Assembly (NCBI GenBank): GCA_036504035.1
Contig: DASXVV010000013.1
Span: forward strand, 201,302 to 265,301
Origin: Candidatus Deferrimicrobiaceae bacterium
GTDB lineage: Bacteria; Desulfobacterota; Deferrimicrobia; Deferrimicrobiales; Deferrimicrobiaceae
DNA length: 64,000 nt
Direction of reading: 5' to 3'
Under the pieces are notes generated by a model. The model was not told where the DNA came from and made no database searches. It worked only from the letters and a program-made list of their open reading frames with translations. Both the position numbers and the translations under genes were made by a program. Below are positions 26,772-36,143 of this stretch, one piece after another; the stretch's first letter is position 1; each line of letters opens with the position of its first letter.

Positions 26772-28667
26772 CTACCGCCCTCCCACGATGTTGAATCGAC
26801 GCTGAAGGGAGGAAAACGACTGGAGACTCCACGCCGCTCCGAAAATCCAAAGCAGCGCCGTGATCAAGAGAAAGAAGACAAGGACCGATCTCTGAAGGGA
26901 ATAGACGAGAGGATTCCCTTCGGCGCCGATCCCGAGAGAGGTCGTTACTCCGGCGAGGGAACCCGCCAGGAACAGGCCGTAAACGAACGCGCGAATTTCC
27001 TTTCCGGCCCATAGCATGCCGGCCCCGGGAACTGCCATCGAAGATAGCCGGACGAAGCGCTGGTGAAACAGGATGACCTGGACGCGCCGATCGCGCTCCT
27101 CCCCGCCCCGGATACCGCTGCCGATCTGTGCCCGGCACGGCGTGCAGATGTCCGATTCCTCCACGTTACCGATGATCATGGAGCGGGCGCCGCAGGCCCT
27201 GCAGGTGCAATTGACCCATAGCTTCATGGATGCGGCTTTCCAGACCATCGACCAAACATAGGCCATCCCGAGGAAGAACAGCGCGCCGGAGGGCGACATC
27301 GGGTGAAAGAATTTGTTGAAGACCTCGCTCTTGCCGGCATCCCGGATCAGTCCCTGGCCGCCACGGAAAAGCGCCATCCAGATCTCGCCGACGGGGAGAC
27401 CGGAGGCGATCCATTCCCCTTGCTCGAATTCAGACGGGCGAAAACCGAAAGGACGCAAGTTCTGGACCCCGGACCACGCGTCGGCCTGGATCGTCCCTGC
27501 CATCTCGAGGTTGAAAGTCTGCAGATATATCTGGTAGGCGTTCCAAAGCGCGGGGGCGTAACCAGGGCGCTTGCCCCGGGCAGCCTCGAAATCTGCGAGC
27601 GCATCCTGCATCCTGCCCTGCATGGCGCGCGATATCCCCCGATTGTTGAGCACCTCCGCGGTCGCCTTGCCTGTTTCGAAGATTTCATCGAATCGGCGTT
27701 CGGCCGAAGCGGCCTTACCGGACTGCATGTCTAAACGCGCACGGGCGAAATCGAGCATCCAGGCGACATCGGCCGAAACGACCGGTGCTCCCTCGTCGGG
27801 CATGTTCAAGGGGATGTACCCTTCTCCGCCGAGCCAACCGCCTTTGTGAGTATTCCCGCCCATCCGGTCGAACGAGTAGAGAATGCCGCCCCCAAGCACG
27901 AGACTCGCCAGCATCAGAACGGAGACCGTCATGACGACCAGTTCCATCCGTCGGAGATAGACGGTCGAGAAGGCAAGCCAGATGCCCGCGGCGATGGCGA
28001 GACCGAATCCCAAGGCTACAGGCAGGATGAAAATCAGGAACGTAACGATCGGCGCAACGTACTCGCGATATGGCATTTTGAGGAGACGTTTGAGGTCGGC
28101 TTCCAGGGATGGGCGCCCACGAAGGAAAAGATTGACGGCCGCCCATGCGGAAAACCAGCAGGCCATTGCGACGAGATAGGTGACCAGCCACGCTCCATAG
28201 CCCATGAGTGCAGGGCCGAACTGGCGCACCGCGCCGGTGATTCCCGAGAAATCGAGGATCGCTTCGGGAATCCTGAAATGGAGGATATCCTCTTTGAACA
28301 GCCAGGCCCATAGCGGAACGGAAAGAGGCGCAACCTCGCCGAGGATGCGCATCGTGTCCGCGGATTGCGAATTCCATCCTTCATTCAGCGACTTCTTGAA
28401 GACGGTATCCGGGATCGTATTGATCGAAAGGATGGCTCGAGCGTGCATTCGCTTCCCGAGGATGCGGACCTCGGACTTGAGCTGCGCTTCCTGCCCCGGT
28501 TTCGCGGCCGCGACGACTTTTTCCGCGTTTTGACGGATATCGGGGGGATAGCCCTTGAAATTGCCGCCTTCCTGCCCCGCCTCGGCTATCCCGGATGCAA
28601 GACACGTCGACATGATCGACACGAACAGGACAAACCGTATGGCGGATTGGAACGAACGGGTTATCAT
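26772..28667 (-). CDS. Membrane protein with TPR-like region and zinc ribbon, function unknown
   Basis: 631 residues, not assigned to a family I know. A signal peptide or anchor at 8-28 is followed by helices at about 155-183, 205-233 and 242-264, a TPR-like stretch at about 305-385 (LDFARARLDMQSGKAASAE; NNRGISRAMQGRMQDALADF), further helices at 459-478, 558-578 and 592-613, and a CX2C...CX2C zinc ribbon (C489, C492, C508, C511) in the loop. It is the first gene of the minus-strand envelope cluster, divergent from mazG. Co-transcription with the DUF4388 gene suggests a shared role. Confidence 0.7.
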   Translation of the reverse strand: MITRSFQSAIRFVLFVSIMSTCLASGIAEAGQEGGNFKGYPPDIRQNAEKVVAAAKPGQEAQLKSEVRILGKRMHARAILSINTIPDTVFKKSLNEGWNSQSADTMRILGEVAPLSVPLWAWLFKEDILHFRIPEAILDFSGITGAVRQFGPALMGYGAWLVTYLVAMACWFSAWAAVNLFLRGRPSLEADLKRLLKMPYREYVAPIVTFLIFILPVALGFGLAIAAGIWLAFSTVYLRRMELVVMTVSVLMLASLVLGGGILYSFDRMGGNTHKGGWLGGEGYIPLNMPDEGAPVVSADVAWMLDFARARLDMQSGKAASAERRFDEIFETGKATAEVLNNRGISRAMQGRMQDALADFEAARGKRPGYAPALWNAYQIYLQTFNLEMAGTIQADAWSGVQNLRPFGFRPSEFEQGEWIASGLPVGEIWMALFRGGQGLIRDAGKSEVFNKFFHPMSPSGALFFLGMAYVWSMVWKAASMKLWVNCTCRACGARSMIIGNVEESDICTPCRAQIGSGIRGGEERDRRVQVILFHQRFVRLSSMAVPGAGMLWAGKEIRAFVYGLFLAGSLAGVTTSLGIGAEGNPLVYSLQRSVLVFFLLITALLWIFGAAWSLQSFSSLQRRFNIVGGR

Positions 28668-28704
28668 CGGTTAGATGTTACCACCATTTCAAGGAAAACG
28701 ACTC

Positions 28705-29478
28705 ATGCAGGAATTCGACGATCTCGTAGCCATCATGGCCCGCCTTCGATCCGATAACGGATGCGAATGGGACCGGATCCAGACCCACGATTCTTTGCGC
28801 CAATATCTTCTCGAAGAGACACACGAAGTCGTCGAGGCCATCACGCACGGAAGTCCGGAACATCTGTGTGAAGAGCTCGGCGATCTGGTTCTTCAGGTCC
28901 TTTTCCATGCCAGGATCGCCGAAGAGGCGGGGCAGTTCGATATTTCCGACGTCCTTCGCGCTATCTCCGAAAAAATGATCCGGCGTCATCCGCACGTTTT
29001 CGGCACCGCCGTGGCCGACACCCCCGAGGCCGTCGCCCGCCAATGGGAACATATCAAGAAGACGGTCGAGAACCGGACCCACGATTCCCTGATCGACGGA
29101 ATTCCCCGGGGCTTTCCGGCATTGCTTCGGGCGGCCAAGGTCTCCCGGAAGGTCGCACGGGCCGGGTTCGACTGGTCCAGCACCGAACATGTCATGGAAA
29201 AAGTCGACGAAGAGCTTAACGAGCTGAAAACGGCGATTTCCGAGGGGGATCCCACCGCTATCGAGCACGAGCTGGGCGATGTGTTCCTCGCGCTGGTCAA
29301 TCTCGGTCGATTTATCGATGTCCAGCCGGAAACTGCCGTCATGAAAGCCAACAGCAGGTTCGAGAAACGGTTTCGCACTTTGGAGATAATCGCAATGGAA
29401 TCAGGCATATCGATCGATAACGCCGATATGGGGACGCTCGATCGTCTTTGGATCGAAGCGAAGAAAAGGGTGGGTTGA
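28705..29478 (+). CDS. mazG: MazG-family nucleoside triphosphate pyrophosphohydrolase
   Basis: 257-residue house-cleaning enzyme that hydrolyses NTPs to NMP and pyrophosphate. Two MazG modules: the first with EETHEVVEAI and EELGDLVLQVLFHA (the EExxE...ExxD metal site), the second with KVDEELNEL and HELGDVFLALVN. The motif usually written CPWDxxQTH reads CEWDRIQTH here. I start at ATG 28705 with AAGGA upstream; ATG 28675 would overlap the divergent gene's leader. Same strand as rpsT but separated by 243 bp with its own promoter. Confidence 0.92.
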   Translation: MQEFDDLVAIMARLRSDNGCEWDRIQTHDSLRQYLLEETHEVVEAITHGSPEHLCEELGDLVLQVLFHARIAEEAGQFDISDVLRAISEKMIRRHPHVFGTAVADTPEAVARQWEHIKKTVENRTHDSLIDGIPRGFPALLRAAKVSRKVARAGFDWSSTEHVMEKVDEELNELKTAISEGDPTAIEHELGDVFLALVNLGRFIDVQPETAVMKANSRFEKRFRTLEIIAMESGISIDNADMGTLDRLWIEAKKRVG

Positions 29479-29491
29479 TCTTCTCCCTGCT

Positions 29492-29537
29492 TTCTCCACA
29501 CCACCTGTGGACAGGTTGTGGATTCCTTTGTGGACAA
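29492..29537. promoter_or_regulatory. Cluster of four DnaA-box-like nonamers
   Basis: Within 46 bp: TTCTCCACA (29492), TGTGGACAG (29506), TGTGGATTC (29517) and TGTGGACAA (29529). Against the DnaA box TTATCCACA or its complement TGTGGATAA, these differ at 1, 2, 2 and 1 positions. The first two form an inverted pair with a 5-bp spacer. The sequence is noncoding, just after mazG. DnaA binding is inference; another regulator recognising TGTGGA repeats is possible. Confidence 0.4.
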
Positions 29538-29611
29538 TCGAAAACCACCACGCAAACTGAGCAGGTTGAGCACATTGCCTTATTATTGGGCAACCGAAAG
29601 GAGCCGGACGT

Positions 29612-29630
29612 CGGTCGCCCGGCGCGACCG
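29612..29630 (+). other. GC-rich hairpin between mazG and rpsT
   Basis: CGGTCGC-CCGGC-GCGACCG makes a 7-bp perfect stem with a 5-base loop. There is no T-run, so it is not a clear intrinsic terminator. It may slow or end mazG transcription, 20 bp before the rpsT promoter. Confidence 0.4.
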
Positions 29631-29649
29631 AAACCGGGATGAAATTCCT

Positions 29650-29678
29650 TTGACAAGAAGGCCGGGATAGAGTCTAAT
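29650..29678 (+). promoter_or_regulatory. Sigma70 promoter of rpsT
   Basis: TTGACA (29650-29655), a 17-bp spacer and TCTAAT (29673-29678). Start would be near 29685, leaving a leader of about 37 bases with GGAGG at 29711 before the rpsT start. Near-consensus, as expected for a ribosomal protein gene. Confidence 0.85.
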
Positions 29679-29721
29679 ACGTGTTTAATCGAAAATTTTC
29701 TTTCGTTTCAGGAGGCACGAA

Positions 29722-29997
29722 TTGGCCAAGAGGTTGAAATCCGGAATCAAGCGTCACAAGCAGAGTCTCAAGCGGCGTATCAGAAATCGCCACGTCCGGT
29801 CCACAGTCAAGAGCGCAGTGAAGGAAGTCCGTACCGCCATCGCCGAAAACAACGTTGAGACCGCGAATGGCGCGCTCTCTGCCGCGTCTTCCGAATTGAC
29901 CCGGGCCGCCAAGAAAGGCGTCCTCCATCGCAAGACCGCTTCCCGCAAGATCGGCCGCCTCGCCAAGGCGGTCCACAAGGCTTCTTCCGCCAAATAG
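29722..29997 (+). CDS. rpsT: 30S ribosomal protein S20
   Basis: 91-residue basic protein reading (M)AKRLKSGIKRHKQSLKRR..., the S20 helical-bundle pattern, with KKGVLHRKTASRKIGRL in the C-terminal half. It binds 16S rRNA in the 30S body. The start codon is TTG at 29722 with GGAGG 6 bases upstream; in E. coli rpsT also starts with a non-ATG codon (UUG), tied to autoregulation. Converges on holA with only 13 bp between stops, as rpsT and holA often neighbour each other. Confidence 0.96.
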   Translation: MAKRLKSGIKRHKQSLKRRIRNRHVRSTVKSAVKEVRTAIAENNVETANGALSAASSELTRAAKKGVLHRKTASRKIGRLAKAVHKASSAK

Positions 29998-30001
29998 CCC
30001 T

Positions 30002-30023
30002 GCTGCTTCCCTAGCGGAGCAGC
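30002..30023. other. Hairpin at the rpsT/holA convergent junction
   Basis: GCTGCTTCC and GGAGCAGC are complementary apart from one bulged T, around CTAGC. It overlaps the last codons of holA. No T-run on either strand, so it may be a weak bidirectional terminator or only an RNA 3'-end structure. Confidence 0.35.
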
Positions 30024-30907
30024 TTCAACAGCTGAATTTCGACCACCTGTTCGGGGGAGAGTTCGCTCTCCCCCTTTATTCCCCGGTCAATCGCCCCCAA
30101 AGCATCGATCAGTGCTCCCGCGCGTTCAGGCGACATCCTTCCCCCCGATGCCCTGACCTTCCAGGATACGGCCCCCAGCAGCTTGAAATACTCGTCCTTT
30201 TCCGCCGCCTTCGAAAACCTCCGGAACATCGGGATGACCTGGTCCATCTTTCCCGCGATCAACGCCTCGGCGAACTTGAACGGGTCCATCTCGAATCCGC
30301 CGGCGACGCAAATTTCACGGATCTCGTCTTCGCCGATCTCTTTCCCTTTTTCGACGGTCGCCAGCAGCTTCCGGATCTCTTCCTTGAGTCGCGGAAAATC
30401 GAGTCCGATCCACCGGGCGAGAAAAGCGGCCGCCTGAGGGGTGACCTTCCCGCCGGCGTCGCGAATCACGGACGCGGCAAATGCGGACATGGCCGATTCC
30501 GCCTGGTCGGTCCGGAGCGAGACGGACTTGACGCCCTTGATCGTCGAGATGGGATCTTTCTTTGAGCACGGGATGAAAAGCGTGACCTGCGGTGTCGGCC
30601 CCTTGAGATATTCGGCGATCTCCTCGCGAGGGCCTTTCTTGAGGTCTGCAAGATCGGGCAGGATGAAAAGGCGATATTTTGCGAAAAAGGATGGGGTGCG
30701 CCAATCGAAGACGACGGTGTCGCGCTCCATGTCGATCGGCGTCAGATGGGTCATCTCCGCGGATTGGGCTTCATGCTTCAGCCGTGCGCTCCAGCTTTCG
30801 GCCAGCATCTCGGTCAACCCGGCGGCATCCCCCGTCAGGACGAAAGCCGGAGGAGGGTCCCCTTCCAGCAGCTCGCGGAATACGGATGCGGTCGTTGCCT
30901 TGCTCAA
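30011..30907 (-). CDS. holA: DNA polymerase III delta subunit
   Basis: Clamp-loader subunit that opens the beta clamp. The 298-residue protein has an AAA-like N-terminal domain (AFVLTGDAAGLTEMLAESW), the mid segment LFILPDLADLKKGPREEIAEYL, and a C-terminal collar region with GGFEMDPFKFAEALIAGKMDQV. The start appears to be a TTG at 30907 overlapping the lptE stop (TTGA). The ATG at 31369 adds 154 arginine-rich residues read out of frame through lptE and is rejected. It ends the leuS-lptE-holA set, as in E. coli. Confidence 0.88.
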   Translation of the reverse strand: MSKATTASVFRELLEGDPPPAFVLTGDAAGLTEMLAESWSARLKHEAQSAEMTHLTPIDMERDTVVFDWRTPSFFAKYRLFILPDLADLKKGPREEIAEYLKGPTPQVTLFIPCSKKDPISTIKGVKSVSLRTDQAESAMSAFAASVIRDAGGKVTPQAAAFLARWIGLDFPRLKEEIRKLLATVEKGKEIGEDEIREICVAGGFEMDPFKFAEALIAGKMDQVIPMFRRFSKAAEKDEYFKLLGAVSWKVRASGGRMSPERAGALIDALGAIDRGIKGESELSPEQVVEIQLLKLLR

Positions 30908-31437
30908 AGGACCATCCGCAGCGTCTTTCCGAGGCGCCCCGCAAGACGGCGGCATGCGTCTTCTAGCGCCATCCTGCGGTTGGATTCCGTGTACTGGAAG
31001 TCGCGCCCGGCAAAATAGGTGGCGCTTTCGGAGACCGACTCGTCCTTCAGCAGGACGCGGGCCTTTGATACCTCGACGACCCGGATGTCGACCACGAGCG
31101 TCAGGGCGTGTTCGAGCGAAAACCCTTCGGCCCCATGCGTGACGACGTCCTCCCTGACATCTCTGACTTTCCCTTCCACCAGGAAATCGGCGCCCGCCCG
31201 TTCGAAAGTCCCGCGAAAACCGTTCCGGCGCAGTTCTTCTCGAAGTCGCGTCGCCATGAGGGCACCGGCATCGGAATCGAACGAGAGATTCTGGAACGGC
31301 TCGAGGGAGATTCGAATCCCCGGATCGGTAAAGCGGGCTTGATGCGCGGTCTGAAGTTGGTACCCGCAACCGGCCAGAAGAAGGGCCATCGCCGGGACCA
31401 AGACAAGTTTGAAGCAGGCGCGATACCGGGAGCCCAT
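30904..31437 (-). CDS. lptE: LPS assembly lipoprotein LptE
   Basis: 177-residue outer-membrane lipoprotein that plugs and stabilises the LptD barrel for LPS export. Signal peptide with lipobox LLAGCGYQL (cysteine at residue 24), then RISLEPFQNLSFDSDAGALMATRLREEL, typical of the LptE/RlpB fold. It lies between leuS (4 bp gap) and holA (4 bp overlap), the same order as leuS-lptE-holA in E. coli. LptD is not in the window. Confidence 0.92.
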   Translation of the reverse strand: MGSRYRACFKLVLVPAMALLLAGCGYQLQTAHQARFTDPGIRISLEPFQNLSFDSDAGALMATRLREELRRNGFRGTFERAGADFLVEGKVRDVREDVVTHGAEGFSLEHALTLVVDIRVVEVSKARVLLKDESVSESATYFAGRDFQYTESNRRMALEDACRRLAGRLGKTLRMVL

Positions 31438-31441
31438 CCCG

Positions 31442-34015
31442 TCAGACCACGATGCTCACGAGCTTCCGGGGCACATACACGAGTTTCCGGACCGTCTTGC
31501 CCTCGAGATATTCGAGGATTTTCGGATCGGCCAACGCAGCTGAACGGATCGTCTCTTCGTCGGCATCGGGAGCGACGACCAGTTTTGATCGAAGCCTACC
31601 GTTGACCTGGATAACGACTTCGATCTGCTCCTCGCGCGCGGCTTCAACGTCGACGTCGGGCCAACGTCGGGTGCAGAGCAGGTCGTCCTGCCCGATCCGC
31701 GACCAGAGTTCTTCGGCCAGGTGGGGCGCAAAAGGGGAAAGCATCAGCAGCAGCGTCTCGATCGCCTCCTTCAAGGCCGAAGCTGTCGCGCCGCCTTCCC
31801 AGTCGGTTTCGGGGACCAGGTAGAGGAAGTTGACCATTTCCATGATGGCGGAAATGGCGGTATTGAAGTGAGACCGGTCTTCGATATCGGCTGTAACCTT
31901 CTTGAGCGTCCGGTGGGTGACCGAGCGGATCGGACGCGCTTCCTCCCCGGCCGCGTCGACCGCGACCGCGGAGCGGATGGTTTCTTCGTGCTGGACGACC
32001 AGACGATAGACCCGGTTGAGGAACCGGAACGAACCCTCCACGCCCTGCTCGCTCCAGTCGAGGTCCTTTTCGGGAGGAGCGGCGAACAGCGAGAACAGGC
32101 GCGCCGTATCGGCGCCGTATCGCTCGACGAGCGTCGATGGTTCCACGACGTTTCGCTTCGACTTCGACATCTTGACCGAACGGCCGACCGAGCATTTCTC
32201 GCCGCACTGGACGCAGTTGCCGTTTGGGTCGACCTCCTCGGGATAGCGCCACCCGTGCTTCGGGCACTCGGTGGTGGCCATGCAGACCATTCCCTGGGAA
32301 AGGAGCCGGAGGAACGGCTCGTTGCCGGGGGTGAGACCCTTGTCGCGCAGGAACTTGTGGAAGAAGCGCGCGTAGATCAGGTGCATGCAGGCGTGTTCGA
32401 CGCCGCCCACGTACTGATCGACGCACATCCATTTCGCCGTCTTGGCGGGATCGAGCGGCTGGTCCTGGTTCTTGGGATCGATATAGCGCAGGAAATACCA
32501 GCTCGATTCCATGAAGGTATCGAAGGTGTCGGTTTCCCGGCGCGCCGGCTTCCCGCACGCGGGGCACGGGACGCGGACCCAGTCTTCGACTGCGACCAGG
32601 GGGTTTCCGCGTTCGCGCGAATAGGCGATGTCCTCGGGAAGGACGACCGGGAGATCCTTTTCGGGAACGGGGACGATGCCGCACGATTCGCAGTGGATGA
32701 CCGGGATCGGGGCTCCCCAGTAACGCTGGCGGCTGATTCCCCAGTCCCGGAGCCGATACTGGACCTTGCCGCGTCCCATCCCGTTGGACGCGATATGGTC
32801 GATGACCGCCTTCTTCCCGGCCTCGTTGGGCGTTCCGGAGAATATGCCCGAGTCGACCATGCTTCCGGTCCCGACGTACGCCTCGGTCAGCGCCTCGGCG
32901 CCGGCGGGAGAATCTTTGGGCCGGATGACGATCTTGACCGGGAGGTCGTATTTCCGGGCGAATTCGAAATCGCGCTGGTCGTGGGCCGGAACCGCCATCA
33001 CTGCGCCGGTCCCGTATTCGTAGAGGACGAAGTTTGCGGCGAAGACCGGGACCTTGCCGCCGGTCAACGGGTTGATGCAATATCCGCCGGTAAAGACTCC
33101 CTCTTTCTCGAACTCGTCGGCGGTGCGGTCGATCTTATCGATGCGGGAAACCTTCTCGACGAAGGCGGCGACCTCGGCCTCCCGGCCTGACCTCCGGGCG
33201 AATTCCATGACCAGCGGATGCTCGGGCGCCATGCTCATGAAGGTGACGCCGTAAACCGTGTCGGGCCGCGTCGTGAACACGGTGAGTTTTCCGTCGGACC
33301 CATCGATCGGGAAATCGATCTCGGCGCCCTCGCTCCGGCCGATCCAGTTGCGCTGCATCTCGAGGATGTTCTCTGGCCAGCCGCCCTTGAGTTCTTCGTG
33401 TCCGGACAGCAGCTCCTCGACATATTGCGTGGTCCCGATGAACCACTGGTCGAGATCGCGCTGTGTGACGCGCACCTGATCGTGGATGAAGCAGGTGCCG
33501 TCCCGGTTGACCTGCTCGTTGGCAAGCACGGTCTGGCACTCGTCGCACCAGTTGAGTTGGGCGCGTTTGCGGTAAGCCAGCCCGTCCTTGAGCATCCAGA
33601 GGAAGAAGAGCTGCTCCCATCGGTAATATTCGGGCGAACAGGTCGCGAACTCGCGGTCCCAGTCGTAGGAGAAGCCGAGCTGCTTCAGCTGGCCTCGCAT
33701 GAAGGCGATGTTTTCCCAGGTCCACTTGGCGGGATGCACCCCATGGCGGACGGCGGCATTCTCGGCGGGAAGACCGAAGGCGTCCCAACCGATCGGGTGG
33801 AGCACCTGGAACCCGCGCATGCGCTTGAACCGCGCGATAAGGTCGCCGATCGTGTAGACCCGGACGTGCCCCATGTGGATGCGGCCGGACGGGTACGGGA
33901 ACATTTCGAGGCAGTAGAATTTGGGGGATCCGGGCTCATCGGGACAACGGAATACGCCTGCTTCCTCCCATCGCTTCTGCCATCGGGATTCGATCGCCTG
34001 CGGCTGATATCTCAT
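31442..34015 (-). CDS. leuS: Leucyl-tRNA synthetase
   Basis: 857-residue class Ia synthetase. The HIGH-type motif is in PYPSGRIHMGHVRVY (residues 41-55), the editing domain carries TTRPDTVYGVTF and AVPAHDQRDFEFA, and KMSKSKRNVV is the KMSKS loop near residue 620. A zinc-ribbon-like insertion (CPKHGWRYP ... CVQCGEKC) lies just before KMSKS. ATG 34015 overlaps the nusB stop by 4 bp. No T-box or leader peptide is visible; it appears to be transcribed from the upstream operon. Confidence 0.97.
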   Translation of the reverse strand: MRYQPQAIESRWQKRWEEAGVFRCPDEPGSPKFYCLEMFPYPSGRIHMGHVRVYTIGDLIARFKRMRGFQVLHPIGWDAFGLPAENAAVRHGVHPAKWTWENIAFMRGQLKQLGFSYDWDREFATCSPEYYRWEQLFFLWMLKDGLAYRKRAQLNWCDECQTVLANEQVNRDGTCFIHDQVRVTQRDLDQWFIGTTQYVEELLSGHEELKGGWPENILEMQRNWIGRSEGAEIDFPIDGSDGKLTVFTTRPDTVYGVTFMSMAPEHPLVMEFARRSGREAEVAAFVEKVSRIDKIDRTADEFEKEGVFTGGYCINPLTGGKVPVFAANFVLYEYGTGAVMAVPAHDQRDFEFARKYDLPVKIVIRPKDSPAGAEALTEAYVGTGSMVDSGIFSGTPNEAGKKAVIDHIASNGMGRGKVQYRLRDWGISRQRYWGAPIPVIHCESCGIVPVPEKDLPVVLPEDIAYSRERGNPLVAVEDWVRVPCPACGKPARRETDTFDTFMESSWYFLRYIDPKNQDQPLDPAKTAKWMCVDQYVGGVEHACMHLIYARFFHKFLRDKGLTPGNEPFLRLLSQGMVCMATTECPKHGWRYPEEVDPNGNCVQCGEKCSVGRSVKMSKSKRNVVEPSTLVERYGADTARLFSLFAAPPEKDLDWSEQGVEGSFRFLNRVYRLVVQHEETIRSAVAVDAAGEEARPIRSVTHRTLKKVTADIEDRSHFNTAISAIMEMVNFLYLVPETDWEGGATASALKEAIETLLLMLSPFAPHLAEELWSRIGQDDLLCTRRWPDVDVEAAREEQIEVVIQVNGRLRSKLVVAPDADEETIRSAALADPKILEYLEGKTVRKLVYVPRKLVSIVV

Positions 34016-34428
34016 GCCTGGCCTTTCTTTTTCCGGGAGATCTCGGAGATCCTGTCGAGGATGCCGTTGATGAATCCGCCGGACTCGACCGAACCGAACC
34101 GCTTCGCGAGCTCGACGGCTTCGTTGATCGCAACGACGAACGGGACGTCGGAGGAATGGCAGATTTCGAATGTGCCGAGTCGCAGGATGTTCCGGTCGAC
34201 CAGCGCCATGCGCTCGATGCGCCAGTTGGCGGCAACCGAAGAGATCATCAGATCGATCTCCTCGAGGTGGTCGAACACCCCCTCGACCGTCCCTCTATAG
34301 TAGGCCTCGTCGGAGGGGGGGGTGTCGGAGGTCATAGCGTAAAGCGGGATCGCCTTTTCGGGCGGTATCCCGAGGACATCCATCATGAAGAGCGTCTGAA
34401 AAACCTTTTCTCGCGATTCTTTCCGCAC
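34012..34428 (-). CDS. nusB: Transcription antitermination factor NusB
   Basis: 138-residue helical protein that with NusE binds boxA RNA in rRNA antitermination. Hallmarks: REKVFQTLFMMDV at the N terminus, VDRNILRLGTFEI in the middle and INEAVELAKRFGS...FINGILDRI at the end. GTG at 34428 is the best start; the ATG at 34539 lies in ribH. It is 22 bp from ribH, the usual ribH-nusB pairing, and overlaps leuS by 4 bp. Confidence 0.95.
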   Translation of the reverse strand: MRKESREKVFQTLFMMDVLGIPPEKAIPLYAMTSDTPPSDEAYYRGTVEGVFDHLEEIDLMISSVAANWRIERMALVDRNILRLGTFEICHSSDVPFVVAINEAVELAKRFGSVESGGFINGILDRISEISRKKKGQA

Positions 34429-34450
34429 GTCTGCTCTTTTCTGTCCCGGC

Positions 34451-34912
34451 CTAAAGGTTCCGGAGAAGGTTGGCCATCTCGATGGCTGAAAGGGCCGCCT
34501 CGGCGCCCTTGTTGCCGGCCTTGGTCCCGGCTCGTTCAATGGCCTGCTCGACCGAATCGGTGGTCAGGACGCCATAAGATACGGGGATACCCGAATCGAG
34601 CATCACCATGGCCACGCCCTTCGTCACCTCGGCGCTGAGATAATCGAAATGAGGGGTGCCGCCGCGGATCAGCGCACCGAGGGCGATGACCGCGTCGATG
34701 TCGCCCGTTGCGGCCTTCCGGACGCCCAGCGGAACCTCGAAGGCGCCCGGGACCTTGATGACGGCGATATCCTTTTCTTCGACTCCGTGCCGCACCAAGG
34801 CGTCGAGCGCACCTTCCAGCAGCCGGTCGGTGATGAAGCTGTTGAAGCGGGAAACCACGATGTTGAATTTCAGCCCTTTTCCCTGAAGGTCGCCCTCGAT
34901 CGTCCGGATCAT
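34451..34912 (-). CDS. ribH: 6,7-dimethyl-8-ribityllumazine synthase
   Basis: Penultimate riboflavin enzyme, forming an icosahedral or pentameric shell. 153 residues with [30 protein letters not shown], the [18 protein letters not shown] loop with the catalytic histidine, and [18 protein letters not shown] 34912 has a GGGGGG stretch upstream; the 34933 start would overlap ribBA. Located between ribBA and nusB. Confidence 0.96.
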   Translation of the reverse strand: MIRTIEGDLQGKGLKFNIVVSRFNSFITDRLLEGALDALVRHGVEEKDIAVIKVPGAFEVPLGVRKAATGDIDAVIALGALIRGGTPHFDYLSAEVTKGVAMVMLDSGIPVSYGVLTTDSVEQAIERAGTKAGNKGAEAALSAIEMANLLRNL

Positions 34913-34922
34913 CGTATCCCCC

Positions 34923-36128
34923 CTATTCGACATGCAGAATGTGCCCCATTTTCTTTTTCTTGGTCCTGAGGTATTTCACGTTGTCTTCCGTAGGCGCTGT
35001 CTCGATGGGAACGCGTTCGATCATCCGGATGCCATACCCTTCGAGACCGATGATCTTCTTGGGGTTGTTCGTCAGCAGCCGCATGTCGCGAACGCCGAGA
35101 TCGACCAGAATCTGTGCGCCGACGCCGTAGTCGCGCAGGTCGGGCTTGAATCCGAGCCGCTCGTTGGCCTCGACCGTGTCGAAGCCCTTGTCCTGCAGCG
35201 CGTAAGCCTGGATCTTGTTCGCAAGCCCGATGCCGCGCCCTTCCTGCCGCATGTACAGGAGGATTCCAGTTCCCTCCGCCTCGATCCGCTTGAGCGATTT
35301 CTGGAGCTGTTCCCCGCAGTCGCAGCGGAGGGAGCCGAAGACGTCGCCGGTCATGCATTCGCTGTGGACCCGGACAAGAACGGGCTGGGTCGAGTCGATG
35401 ACGCCCTTGACCAACGCGATATGCGTTTCTCCCGTGACATTGTCCTGGTATGCGATCGCCTTGAAATCGCCGCCAACCCTCAGCGGAAGCCCTGTCTCCC
35501 CGGCCCTGGTGATGATGCGCTCGTGCTTCATGCGGTATGCGATGAGATCCTTGACGGAAACGATCTTGAGCCCATGTTCCGCCGCGAAGATCTCGAGGTC
35601 GGGCAACCGCGCCATCGAGCCGTCCTCATTCATGATCTCGCAGATGACGCCGGCCTCGGTGAGTCCCGCCAGTCGGGCAAGATCGACCGACCCTTCCGTC
35701 TGGCCGGTCCGGACGAGGACGCCGCCGTTCCGGGCGATCAGCGGGAAGACGTGGCCGGGGCGGACGAGATCCTCGGGCTTGGCTTCCTGGGCGATGGCCG
35801 TGCGGATGGTCGTGGAGCGGTCGTAAGCCGAGATTCCGGTCGTGACCCCGCGACGGGCCTCGATGGAAACGGTGAATGCGGTCCCGAACGGCGATGAGTT
35901 GTCATGCACCATTGGGGGAAGCTGCAACTGCTTCGCCTTGGTTTCGCTGATGCTGAGGCAGATCAGCCCCCGGCCGTAGCGCGCCATGAAATTGATCGCT
36001 TCCGGAGTCACGAACTCGGCTGCGAGGGTGAGATCGCCCTCGTTCTCGCGGTCCTCGTCATCAACGAGGATGACCATTTTTCCGGCCCGGATATCTTCGA
36101 TCGCTTCTTCGATCAGTGACAATGTCAT
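34923..36128 (-). CDS. ribBA: Bifunctional DHBP synthase / GTP cyclohydrolase II
   Basis: 401-residue fusion catalysing both entry steps of riboflavin synthesis. The N-terminal RibB domain has [17 protein letters not shown] (acidic metal site) and [14 protein letters not shown]; the C-terminal RibA domain (from about 205) has the zinc ligands [15 protein letters not shown] and the catalytic [11 protein letters not shown]. Both active sites look complete. It lies 15 bp after ribE and 10 bp before ribH. Confidence 0.96.
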   Translation of the reverse strand: MTLSLIEEAIEDIRAGKMVILVDDEDRENEGDLTLAAEFVTPEAINFMARYGRGLICLSISETKAKQLQLPPMVHDNSSPFGTAFTVSIEARRGVTTGISAYDRSTTIRTAIAQEAKPEDLVRPGHVFPLIARNGGVLVRTGQTEGSVDLARLAGLTEAGVICEIMNEDGSMARLPDLEIFAAEHGLKIVSVKDLIAYRMKHERIITRAGETGLPLRVGGDFKAIAYQDNVTGETHIALVKGVIDSTQPVLVRVHSECMTGDVFGSLRCDCGEQLQKSLKRIEAEGTGILLYMRQEGRGIGLANKIQAYALQDKGFDTVEANERLGFKPDLRDYGVGAQILVDLGVRDMRLLTNNPKKIIGLEGYGIRMIERVPIETAPTEDNVKYLRTKKKKMGHILHVE

Positions 36129-36143
36129 CGATAGAGCCCCTTT

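Noticed and set aside
30908-31369. N-terminal extension of holA
   Set aside because: Arg-rich out-of-frame reading of lptE; TTG at 30907 fits the family length.
31442-34015. T-box or leader peptide for leuS
   Set aside because: leuS overlaps nusB by 4 bp, so there is no leader.
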